Assembly (NCBI GenBank): GCA_002342505.1
Contig: DDQB01000039.1
Span: forward strand, 1 to 5,155
Direction: 5' to 3'
DNA length: 5,155 bases
Source: Acidaminococcaceae bacterium UBA2453
GTDB taxonomy: Bacteria > Bacillota > Negativicutes > Acidaminococcales > Acidaminococcaceae
In this document: positions 1 through 5,155 of the stretch, one piece after another
Numbering within the stretch: position 1 is the first letter of the stretch
Layout of the letters: each line of letters begins with the position of its first letter
Notes under the pieces: model-generated
Databases searched by the model: none
Seen by the model: only the letters and a program-made list of their open reading frames with translations
Told to the model about the DNA's origin: nothing
Made by a program: the position numbers and the translations under genes

Positions 1-515
1 ACATAATAAGTAAGTCCAGGCACAGGATCCGGCGTGTCGTCAGTAATACCGTGCCTGTCAAGGATCCTGGAGTTTACCCAGATGCTGTGTCCTTCCCCTT
101 CCTGAATTAAAATCTCGGCATCCGGGCAGATTGCGTCAAGGTCCTCCTTTACGATATCGTCTCCATGGAGGAACCTTTTCTCCAAAAGAAACCTGTAACG
201 CTCCTCACCGGGATTCTTCTTAATATAGTCTGCCATAATATCCAGGGCTTCCCGCTTGCCGTTGCACTCAATGCGCATCCCCATATCCGCGTATTCGAAA
301 CCGACCGGCATGGTGACATGGACATGGGTGTCAAGGATGCCTGGCATGATGAATTTTCCGCCCAGGTCTGTGACCTCGCCCTCATACTCTGCAAGACCGG
401 CCTCGTCGCCCACATAGACGAATTTGCCTTCCTTCACCGCAAGAGCGGTTACCTGGGCATTGTCCTTGTCAGCTGTGAAGATTTTTGCATTTTTAATAAT
501 CCTGTCGACTTTCAT
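1..515 (-). CDS. YtcJ-like amidohydrolase (amidohydrolase family 3), N-terminal part, cut by the window edge
   Basis: This frame is open from an ATG at 515-513 to the window edge and gives 171 residues with no stop, so the C-terminal part is missing. The N-terminus (MKVDRIIKNAKIFTADKD) has the usual start of metal-dependent amidohydrolases: a small beta-sandwich, then GGKFIMPGILDTHVHV, in which His64 and His66 form the HxH metal-binding motif at the end of the first barrel strand. Later, EGHSIWVNS (about 141-149) and GITDDTPDPVPG (about 156-167) match the YtcJ / amidohydrolase_3 pattern. Family members are usually well over 500 residues, so about a third is present. The family is cytosolic and hydrolyses N-acyl or cyclic amide bonds; the substrate cannot be told here. 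AAAGGAG (522-528) lies six bases before the ATG and fixes the start. The gene lies 238 bases downstream of hyuA in the same direction and may have its own promoter. Confidence 0.88.
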   Translation of the reverse strand, partial: MKVDRIIKNAKIFTADKDNAQVTALAVKEGKFVYVGDEAGLAEYEGEVTDLGGKFIMPGILDTHVHVTMPVGFEYADMGMRIECNGKREALDIMADYIKKNPGEERYRFLLEKRFLHGDDIVKEDLDAICPDAEILIQEGEGHSIWVNSRILDRHGITDDTPDPVPGLTYY

Positions 516-573
516 TTTGTTCTCCTTTCGTTCGTCTTCCTGTATAATTTTTAGGTCGCGTATCTCTACTTTC

Positions 574-613
574 ATTCTATACTATATTCTATATCATATC
601 ATAATTATAGAAT
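574..613. repeat. Three copies of octamer ATTCTATA, two direct and one inverted; operator candidate
   Basis: ATTCTATA occurs at 574-581 and 586-593 (start-to-start 12 bases), and its exact reverse complement TATAGAAT occurs at 606-613. The second and third copies form a perfect 8-base inverted repeat with a 12-base spacer. The third copy overlaps the candidate TATAAT box (604-609, minus strand). This arrangement fits a binding site for a regulator of the amidohydrolase gene, but in such A+T-rich DNA short repeats also arise by chance. The repeats are seen directly; the regulatory role is inferred. Confidence 0.35.
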
Positions 614-730
614 GGTTTACAGTCGAATTTTATGAAGTTTTGATGAAGACAGGCGTGCAGACGAATTAATCAGTGCTTCCATAATCTGTTTTTCAAAAAA
701 GACTGCGTCGGATTTGTGAGTTTGAATGGA

Positions 731-751
731 CGGGATGTATAAAAAATCCCG
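731..751 (-). terminator. Short hairpin just after the hyuA stop codon; weak terminator candidate
   Basis: CGGGAT (731-736) pairs perfectly with ATCCCG (746-751), giving a 6-base-pair stem with a 9-base A-rich loop. It starts only two bases past the hyuA TAA stop (754-756). The position suits a transcript end, but no run of U follows the stem on the minus strand, so it is not a canonical intrinsic terminator. It may instead protect the 3' end, or be chance. Confidence 0.25.
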
Positions 752-753
752 GC

Positions 754-2895
754 TTACCGCACTGCCAGCAGGATGATTTGTTCATCCTCGGGGAAAATAT
801 CTATTTCAGCTTCCAGGACAGCCATCATTTGCTCCCGGGAAGCAAGCCCCGACAGATCCAGCTGTTTTTCGCCATAGTAAGCGTAAAGGGGGGGAAGTTC
901 CTCGCCGATTGTGCCGTAAGCGGCGGTTTCTTCAAAGAGGGTGTCAAGATCTTCTTTCAGTTTCCGTTTATTTGTCAGTACCGCGCCTAACCCTTCCCGT
1001 TGCAACGCGACTACGCCGTTTCGGTCGATCACCCGCACCAAACATTTTTTTGAAGGGAAAATCCCCCAGAACTTACTGCTGGCCATACCTTCAAACAGTC
1101 GCCATTTTCCCGCTGCCGCTGCTTCTGTTACTTCTTCCTCCGGCAGGCGCATGCTCCTGGCGGCGATTGCTTTCAGTTCTTCGTCGGAGACGGTTCCCAT
1201 GGCGATGCCGTCTTTTTTCAGCTCCGTGGCGCCCGTCGCCGTCGCCCTTAAAATGTTTGTTTTCTTGTCGTACTCAATGGCGATTTCTACGGTAGCTTCT
1301 TTGGCGCCGGACTTCATCACCTGCTCTAACGCTTCGTGACGGATGGATTTCATATCGCTGTCCGTGGGATTCACCACCGTGCGCTCCACCACTTCCCGCA
1401 CCATGGCCATGGCGACCCCGATGGTAGAAATGATCGGGGCGTTTTTTACGATTTTCCACTGGACATTTTTTCGTTTCCCCAGATAGGGAACCACGACGCC
1501 GGCGCTGCCGCCGCCCCCCGCCAGGCACAACAGTTCCGGCGAAAGCTTGTATTCTGCGATCAGACGGCTGACGATCTCCCAGATTTTATCCGAAGCAATA
1601 TCCATAGCCTGTCTGGCCGCTTCTTCTGCGCTTATCCCTATGCTGTCGCCCAACGCCTGCCAGGCCACGCGGGCGTTTTCAATTTCCCGGCTGTAGGCGT
1701 AGTCCCCTTCGGGAACGCTGCGCAAAAGATTCGCCGCGCCTGCCAGAGTCAGGGAAACTTTTCTGCCGTCCTTTCCGCACACCACGGCAAAAGCGGGGGC
1801 ATCATCCTGTAAGGGGGCGATGAGCTCCAATTTGGGATCCTCCAATTTTTGCGAGAAAACTTCGTAGGGCAGGCCTGCAATATGCGCGCTTCTGGGGCCG
1901 ACATCCGTTATTTTCCCGTTTTCGACGCGGATCATGCTGCCACCCGCAACCCCAAGCGTCCTTACGTCGAGGGAGGAGAAATATGTTTTATGCCCGCCGA
2001 TCTCGCCGTACCGCACCATGACCCGACCGTCTTTTACCACGGAAATATCTGTCGAAGTGCCGCCCGCTTCCAGAAAGATCCCGTCGGAAAGTTTTTCATA
2101 CATCAAAACCCCCGCAACACCGGCAGCCAGTCCCGAAAGCATGGTCAGGATGGGACGGCGGCGCACCTCGTCCACCGTCATAACGCCTCCGTCGCAGCGC
2201 ATGATCATCAGCGGATTGGAGATTCCCGCCCGTTTTACGCAAGACTCCGTCATGTTCGCCGTTTCCATCATGCGGGGAATCAGGCTGCCGTTCACCACCG
2301 CAGTCCGCGTGCGTACCTTCAGCCCGTAAAGTTTGGAGACATCGTGCCCTCCTGTGGCATACAGGCCCATGTTTCTTGCCGTGTTTACCACAAAATCTTC
2401 GTTTGCCGGATCGTCCACGCCGTAGGCTTCGGTCGCTACAATGACTTCGGCGCCCGCCGCTTTCAGTTCCTGTATCTTTGCTTCCACGTTCGTTGCGTCG
2501 GACCTGGCGTCCGCTGTTTCCAGGAACGTGAAAACGGTTTTTAATTCTTTGCCCAGGGCTATGGGGATATTTCCGATATTGCTGATTTTTTCTATCCGTC
2601 CGGCTTCTATGCCGCAGCCCATGCTTAAAATCCCCGTGACAGCCACATCCCCTTCCAGAAGCGCATTGGTAGCCTGGGTTGTGCCGTGGGCAATGAACAC
2701 CACTTCCCGGGGCTGTATGCCGTTATTGTCCATGATGGCCTGCAAGACGCGGACGATTCCGTCGGCAACGCCCTCTTTGGAATCATGGGTGGTGGGAATT
2801 TTTTCTTTCGCTATAATCTCATAAGTATCGTTGTCAATGGCGACGGCATCGGTAAACGTACCGCCCACATCAATGCCGATTCGTACCTGGCGCAT
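754..2895 (-). CDS. hyuA: Hydantoinase/oxoprolinase family protein, HyuA-type ATPase subunit
   Basis: This is a complete 713-residue protein. The N-terminus carries the actin-like ATPase phosphate motif GIDVGGTFTDAV (7-18). Then come HGTTQATNALLEGD (70-83), RCDGGVMT (233-240), the second phosphate-binding motif GGTSTDISVV (278-287) and the adenosine-type glycine stretch AGGGGSAG (459-466). This is the order of the hydantoinase A N-terminal and catalytic domains of N-methylhydantoinase A and 5-oxoprolinase. Such proteins are cytosolic and use ATP to activate cyclic amides for ring opening, usually with a HyuB partner. No HyuB lies in this window. Residues after about 505 form a roughly 200-residue C-terminal region that I do not recognise in detail. 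AGAGGTG (2901-2907) lies a few bases before the ATG and supports this start. The permease gene 90 bases upstream probably shares its transcript and may supply the substrate. The family is secure; the substrate is not, and some members of this family are acetone or acetophenone carboxylase subunits. The symbol is by family only. Confidence 0.9.
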   Translation of the reverse strand: MRQVRIGIDVGGTFTDAVAIDNDTYEIIAKEKIPTTHDSKEGVADGIVRVLQAIMDNNGIQPREVVFIAHGTTQATNALLEGDVAVTGILSMGCGIEAGRIEKISNIGNIPIALGKELKTVFTFLETADARSDATNVEAKIQELKAAGAEVIVATEAYGVDDPANEDFVVNTARNMGLYATGGHDVSKLYGLKVRTRTAVVNGSLIPRMMETANMTESCVKRAGISNPLMIMRCDGGVMTVDEVRRRPILTMLSGLAAGVAGVLMYEKLSDGIFLEAGGTSTDISVVKDGRVMVRYGEIGGHKTYFSSLDVRTLGVAGGSMIRVENGKITDVGPRSAHIAGLPYEVFSQKLEDPKLELIAPLQDDAPAFAVVCGKDGRKVSLTLAGAANLLRSVPEGDYAYSREIENARVAWQALGDSIGISAEEAARQAMDIASDKIWEIVSRLIAEYKLSPELLCLAGGGGSAGVVVPYLGKRKNVQWKIVKNAPIISTIGVAMAMVREVVERTVVNPTDSDMKSIRHEALEQVMKSGAKEATVEIAIEYDKKTNILRATATGATELKKDGIAMGTVSDEELKAIAARSMRLPEEEVTEAAAAGKWRLFEGMASSKFWGIFPSKKCLVRVIDRNGVVALQREGLGAVLTNKRKLKEDLDTLFEETAAYGTIGEELPPLYAYYGEKQLDLSGLASREQMMAVLEAEIDIFPEDEQIILLAVR

Positions 2896-2985
2896 GGTTT
2901 CACCTCTTCGCCGAATTTAGGAAAAACGGATTCAATGCGTTTGTACAATCGTTGCGGAATTTTGCGAATGCAATCAGCGTCCCCT
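2896..2985 (-). other. 90-base spacer between permease and hyuA, with small palindromes
   Basis: The spacer contains the hyuA ribosome binding site (2901-2907) and two small symmetric elements. One is an imperfect 14-base palindrome centred on TTGTACAA (2938-2951, one mismatched pair). The other is TTGC-GAAT-GCAA (2962-2973), a 4-base-pair stem with a 4-base loop. Neither is followed by a U-tract on the minus strand, and I see no convincing -35/-10 pair. Co-transcription of permease and hyuA is therefore the simplest reading. A regulator site at the palindrome is possible but unsupported. Confidence 0.3.
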
Positions 2986-4368
2986 TTATTTCAGCACCGC
3001 AACAAACATCATCATCAGCACGCAAGCCCCCCAGGCGTAAGGCAGAATCCGCTTCATCACATTGGTGGCATCCACTCCTGCGAACCCGGCAAGCCATGTA
3101 TTTTGGGAATTGGTGGGATCGGCTATGGCCTGGAGATATCCGACGCCCGAAAACATGCCGTAAAGAGCCGAGGCGGGAAGAAAATGAAGGCTGGTCAAAA
3201 TAGCGGCAATCCCTGTACCCATGCCGTACATATTGAAGGGTCCCCGATACAGGGCCGCCGGCGCCAGAATTGTAAATAACAGCAGGACGCCGTAAAATGA
3301 GTTTGGCATAACCGCCACAAAAAGCGGGTTTAAAATATCAATCGCCGCCTTTTGGGTGGTAGCGGTCACCAGCATGCCAATCCCCATGAACAGGAAAATA
3401 ACGCCGGCCACATCCCTGATGCCGTCAACAATGGCTCCGGTAAAAAGGTTGATCACCTGGGAAGGGCGCACCAGCACAGCCGCATAAAAGGAGGCGATGA
3501 CAAAGCCAAGGACAGAAGCGGAAACAGGGTCTACTTTACCGTCTGCCGCATTCCCGAGCCCCACGGTAAAGTTTATGATACCGATGACCGCAAGAGGCAG
3601 GATCGGCGTAATTAACGCTGCGCCGGGAAGGGCTTCTTTCTTTTTCATGAGACTGGATTTCCTGGAAGAGAACAGTTTCCCGGTCACGCTGACCAGGCTT
3701 CCCGGAACGGACAGAATGGCAAGGATAAAACTTTTCACCAGCGCAAAAGCCGGGGCGGCCCCATGGTTGCCTCTGGGAATATTAATAAAAATGTAAGCGC
3801 AGGTTATGATCACGGACACGACAGCCCCCGGCACCAGATAACGAAGCACGGCTTCCGCGCCAAATATGCCGATGCCTGTGGCAGCTCCCGCAAAGTTCAG
3901 CGCGCTGCCCGTAAGCATCCCCAGAAGGATCAGGATCACCGCGTCGATAGCGGCAATGCCTGCGCCGGTCATTATGGGTATGGCGATGGAACCGATCATG
4001 ATGATGGCGCCAAGTCCGCTCATTCCCAGAAAGATAAAAGCGGTCGCCGCCGTCATAAGGGAGGCTATGGCCACAGGCTGGTCCCCGGAAAGTTCAGCCG
4101 CTTTTTTTATGATCGTGTCGGATATGCCGGTTTTCTGGATGACCCGGGCAAACATGGAGCCAAACACCACCAGCACGATCGGGGCGCTCAGGCGGAATGA
4201 TCCTTTCACCACAATTTCACTGAGCCAGCCAAAGAACGGCACGCCTGCGATAAAGGCGATCCATCCAGCCATAAGGGGAAGCGCCAGAAGGGTCGGCAAT
4301 ACCCGCGCCACCATAAGGGCAGCAAAAAGGACAAAACCGCCCAGAAGTAAAATACCTGCCAGAGTCAA
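2986..4368 (-). CDS. Multi-spanning membrane permease, ion-transporter / GntP-like type
   Basis: This 460-residue protein is strongly hydrophobic throughout, with about 11 to 13 likely membrane helices. Clear ones lie near residues 3-22, 24-46, 58-77, 98-137 (two), 141-161, 175-197, 250-271, 283-300, 319-338, 345-368, 385-404 and 443-459. A hydrophilic Lys/Ser-rich loop (about 230-246, FSSRKSSLMKKKEA) splits it into two halves, as in secondary carriers of the ion-transporter superfamily (GntP, CitMHS, dicarboxylate types). Conserved-looking polar stretches are GLGAIIMIGS (118-127), GPFNMYGMGTG (376-386) and ADPTNSQNTW (416-425), plausible substrate or ion sites. It would sit in the cytoplasmic membrane and import a small organic acid or amide. 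The start is TTG (4368-4366). AGGGGG lies eight bases upstream, an in-frame TAG follows not far further up, and no ATG or GTG offers a better start. It heads the probable operon with hyuA. Transporter identity is confident; family and substrate are not. Confidence 0.82.
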   Translation of the reverse strand: MTLAGILLLGGFVLFAALMVARVLPTLLALPLMAGWIAFIAGVPFFGWLSEIVVKGSFRLSAPIVLVVFGSMFARVIQKTGISDTIIKKAAELSGDQPVAIASLMTAATAFIFLGMSGLGAIIMIGSIAIPIMTGAGIAAIDAVILILLGMLTGSALNFAGAATGIGIFGAEAVLRYLVPGAVVSVIITCAYIFINIPRGNHGAAPAFALVKSFILAILSVPGSLVSVTGKLFSSRKSSLMKKKEALPGAALITPILPLAVIGIINFTVGLGNAADGKVDPVSASVLGFVIASFYAAVLVRPSQVINLFTGAIVDGIRDVAGVIFLFMGIGMLVTATTQKAAIDILNPLFVAVMPNSFYGVLLLFTILAPAALYRGPFNMYGMGTGIAAILTSLHFLPASALYGMFSGVGYLQAIADPTNSQNTWLAGFAGVDATNVMKRILPYAWGACVLMMMFVAVLK

Positions 4369-4373
4369 CGTGA

Positions 4374-4394
4374 TTACCCCCTGTATTTTTTCAT
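4374..4394 (-). promoter_or_regulatory. Ribosome binding site and six-codon mini-frame before the TTG start of the permease
   Basis: On the minus strand AGGGGG (4377-4382) is the Shine-Dalgarno for the permease TTG. It is embedded in a tiny frame, ATG AAA AAA TAC AGG GGG TAA (4394-4374, peptide MKKYRG), which ends five bases before the TTG. Ribosomes finishing this mini-frame would sit on the permease start, so translational coupling is possible. Its own start has only a weak upstream GG, and chance is a fair explanation. The binding site itself is the well-supported part, because it decides the start. Confidence 0.45.
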
Positions 4395-4497
4395 CCTATA
4401 AAATCATCACATAAAATTTAATAAATAATTATATTAATTTTTACAAATATAAATAAAACTAAGATAAAACTAAAACATTTATATTCTAACAAAAGCT
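4395..4497. other. Extremely A+T-rich spacer holding the composition break
   Basis: Between the permease leader and the stop codon of the right-hand gene the DNA falls abruptly to very low G+C (9 of 60 bases at 4441-4500). No rho-independent terminator is visible for the right-hand gene. On the minus strand an ATTAAA (4417-4422), about 75 bases past that gene's stop, could act as a polyadenylation signal if the gene is eukaryotic. Such hexamers are expected by chance in this composition. I see no credible bacterial promoter for the permease here. Confidence 0.5.
4453..4473. repeat. Two tandem copies of ATAAAACTAA
   Basis: ATAAAACTAA occurs at 4453-4462 and again at 4464-4473 with a single G between the copies. 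This short simple repeat lies in the A+T-rich spacer; no function is evident. Confidence 0.6.
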
Positions 4498-5121
4498 TTA
4501 ATTATCATCAATTTTATAAGGCTTATAATAATTATTATTTTCATCGCAATTATCAGGATTAAAAGTGTTTTGATTTTTATTTGCACTAAAGCATGTTGGG
4601 GCATCATTTTTATCATTATCATTTACATTCATATTTTTAGGATTATCATTATTTTCGTTTATTTCACTTTTATTCAAGTCAAAATTCTCCTCTAAATAAA
4701 CTTGACCTAATTTACTAATTCTTATTCTACGGAAAGGAGTGCTTTGATCTTTTCTTGCAAGAAGGAACATATAACATTTGAATATACTATATATAATTAT
4801 TAGTAACATGAATATTCCAGATAAAACACCTAATGCTATAACATATATTTTTTTTTGTTGGCATTCTATTTCTAAACTATCCTTTTTTTCTCTAGTTGCT
4901 TGTATCTCTTCCATTAAATCATCACTGGGAGGAATATCACTTCTCGGATCATAACCATTATCATCGGAATTATACGGCCCTTCAAAAATATCAAAACCAT
5001 TTATGTTATTAATTTCCATTATTTCGTTTATTTTTTCATTTGAACTTAAAGGAATCAAAAGAAGTAATGCTGTTAAGATTATAAAAAGATTTAAATAATT
5101 TAATGTCTTGGTACTTGACAT
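4498..5121 (-). CDS. Hypothetical single-pass membrane protein with Asn/Asp-rich tail, eukaryote-like
   Basis: I do not recognise a family for this complete 207-residue frame (ATG at 5121, TAA at 4498-4500). In order it shows: a hydrophobic N-terminal segment (about 9-26, YLNLFIILTALLLLIPLS) that fits a signal peptide or anchor; an acidic, Asn-rich segment (about 28-88) with PRSDIPPSDD and a short charged helix-like stretch; one strong transmembrane helix (about 92-120); a basic stretch straight after it (RKDQSTPFRRIRISK, 123-137) that would lie in the cytosol by the positive-inside rule; and a low-complexity tail rich in Asn, Asp and Lys (about 148-207). It contains no tryptophan. Third codon positions are mostly A or T, unlike the neighbouring genes. 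The 34 bases before the ATG are almost purely A and T with no Shine-Dalgarno. The design resembles small type I membrane proteins of A+T-rich eukaryotes (anaerobic gut fungi, amoebae, apicomplexans). An A+T-rich bacterium is less likely but not excluded. No intron is needed. Confidence 0.6.
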   Translation of the reverse strand: MSSTKTLNYLNLFIILTALLLLIPLSSNEKINEIMEINNINGFDIFEGPYNSDDNGYDPRSDIPPSDDLMEEIQATREKKDSLEIECQQKKIYVIALGVLSGIFMLLIIIYSIFKCYMFLLARKDQSTPFRRIRISKLGQVYLEENFDLNKSEINENNDNPKNMNVNDNDKNDAPTCFSANKNQNTFNPDNCDENNNYYKPYKIDDN

Positions 5122-5155
5122 TTCTATTTATAATTTTATTATTTAAATAATTAAA
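5122..5155 (-). other. A/T-only style leader before the right-hand gene
   Basis: The 34 bases upstream of the ATG contain almost no G or C, and on the minus strand they read A-rich directly before the start (ATAAATAGAA then ATG). There is no purine-rich Shine-Dalgarno such as those found before the three bacterial genes. An A-rich context before the ATG is common in A+T-rich eukaryotes. The region is too short to place a promoter. Confidence 0.45.

Larger units (their letters stand above)
516..753 (-). promoter_or_regulatory. A+T-rich intergenic region before the amidohydrolase gene, with candidate promoter
   Basis: This 238-base gap separates the hyuA stop from the amidohydrolase start and is clearly richer in A+T than the genes beside it, especially at 571-610. 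On the minus strand a perfect TATAAT lies at 604-609, about 90 bases upstream of the ATG. I could not find a good TTGACA-like -35 hexamer 16-18 bases before it, nor an extended -10 TG, so the promoter call is tentative. The length and composition still favour independent transcription of the amidohydrolase over simple read-through. Apart from the octamer repeats (574-613), the hairpin (731-751) and the ribosome binding site (522-528), I see nothing else in it; the short frames crossing it have no recognisable features. Confidence 0.35.

Noticed and set aside
149..415. Minus-strand 88-residue frame inside the amidohydrolase
   Set aside because: It is out of frame with the motif-bearing amidohydrolase reading frame, which covers the same bases with an HxH motif and a ribosome site.
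165..669. Plus-strand frames across the amidohydrolase start and the gap (129 and 81 residues)
   Set aside because: They lie largely opposite a gene with clear family motifs, have no recognisable domain and end in the A+T-rich gap.
679..715. T-run on the minus strand near CAGTCTTTTTT as a terminator
   Set aside because: The sequence before the T-run can form only a 3-base-pair stem, too weak for an intrinsic terminator.
1336..2544. Long plus-strand frames of 158 and 231 residues opposite hyuA
   Set aside because: They are His/Arg-rich antisense shadows of a conserved gene, with no family resemblance and no ribosome site noted.
2900..3097. Minus-strand 65-residue frame spanning the permease end and the spacer
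   Set aside because: It overlaps the permease C-terminus in another frame, starts inside it and has no recognisable features.
3763..4414. Plus-strand frames of 145 and 182 residues opposite the permease
   Set aside because: Their composition (Gly/His/Asp-rich or Ala/Pro/Ile-rich) is what antisense reading of a hydrophobic gene gives; no motif supports them.
4395..4497. A bacterial promoter for the permease in the A+T-rich spacer
   Set aside because: TTGTAA and TATAAT-like hexamers occur but not at proper spacing, and such matches are expected by chance at this composition.

Overview
The window divides into two very different parts. Positions 1 to about 4390 look like ordinary bacterial DNA of moderate G+C. 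They hold three protein genes, all read on the minus strand, each with a Shine-Dalgarno-like sequence before its start. From about 4400 to 5155 the DNA is extremely A+T-rich (9 of 60 bases are G or C at 4441-4500 and 12 of 60 at 4501-4560, against 28 of 60 at 4321-4380). It holds one complete reading frame, also on the minus strand, for a single-pass membrane-type protein that looks eukaryotic rather than bacterial.

Reading in the direction of transcription (right to left), the bacterial part has a 460-residue multi-spanning permease (4368 to 2986, TTG start). After a 90-base gap comes a 713-residue HyuA-type hydantoinase/oxoprolinase ATPase subunit (2895 to 754). After a 238-base A+T-rich gap comes the first 171 residues of a YtcJ-like amidohydrolase (515 to 1), cut by the window edge. 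The inferred theme is uptake and hydrolytic breakdown of a cyclic amide (hydantoin, lactam or 5-oxoproline type) or another amide. The permease would import it, the ATP-dependent HyuA protein would activate or open the ring, and the metallo-amidohydrolase could act on a related amide. The substrate cannot be read from the sequence, and no HyuB partner lies in the window. The style suggests an anaerobic Firmicutes- or Synergistetes-like bacterium, but this is a weak inference.

The 238-base gap (516-753) carries three copies of the octamer ATTCTATA, two direct and one inverted. A TATAAT box overlaps the inverted copy, so the gap may be a promoter/operator for the amidohydrolase. A short hairpin sits directly after the hyuA stop codon.

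The A+T-rich part (about 4400-5155) has no recognisable Shine-Dalgarno before its gene and almost exclusively A/T-rich flanks. The protein has an N-terminal hydrophobic signal, one central transmembrane helix and an Asn/Asp-rich tail. The abrupt switch in composition and gene style at about 4385-4410 is the most notable feature. The simplest explanation is a chimeric or contaminated assembly that joins bacterial and A+T-rich eukaryotic DNA, for example from a gut community with anaerobic fungi or protists. A recent bacterial insertion into a eukaryotic genome is the more exciting but less likely reading. No RNA gene, CRISPR array, transposase or other mobile-element gene was seen.
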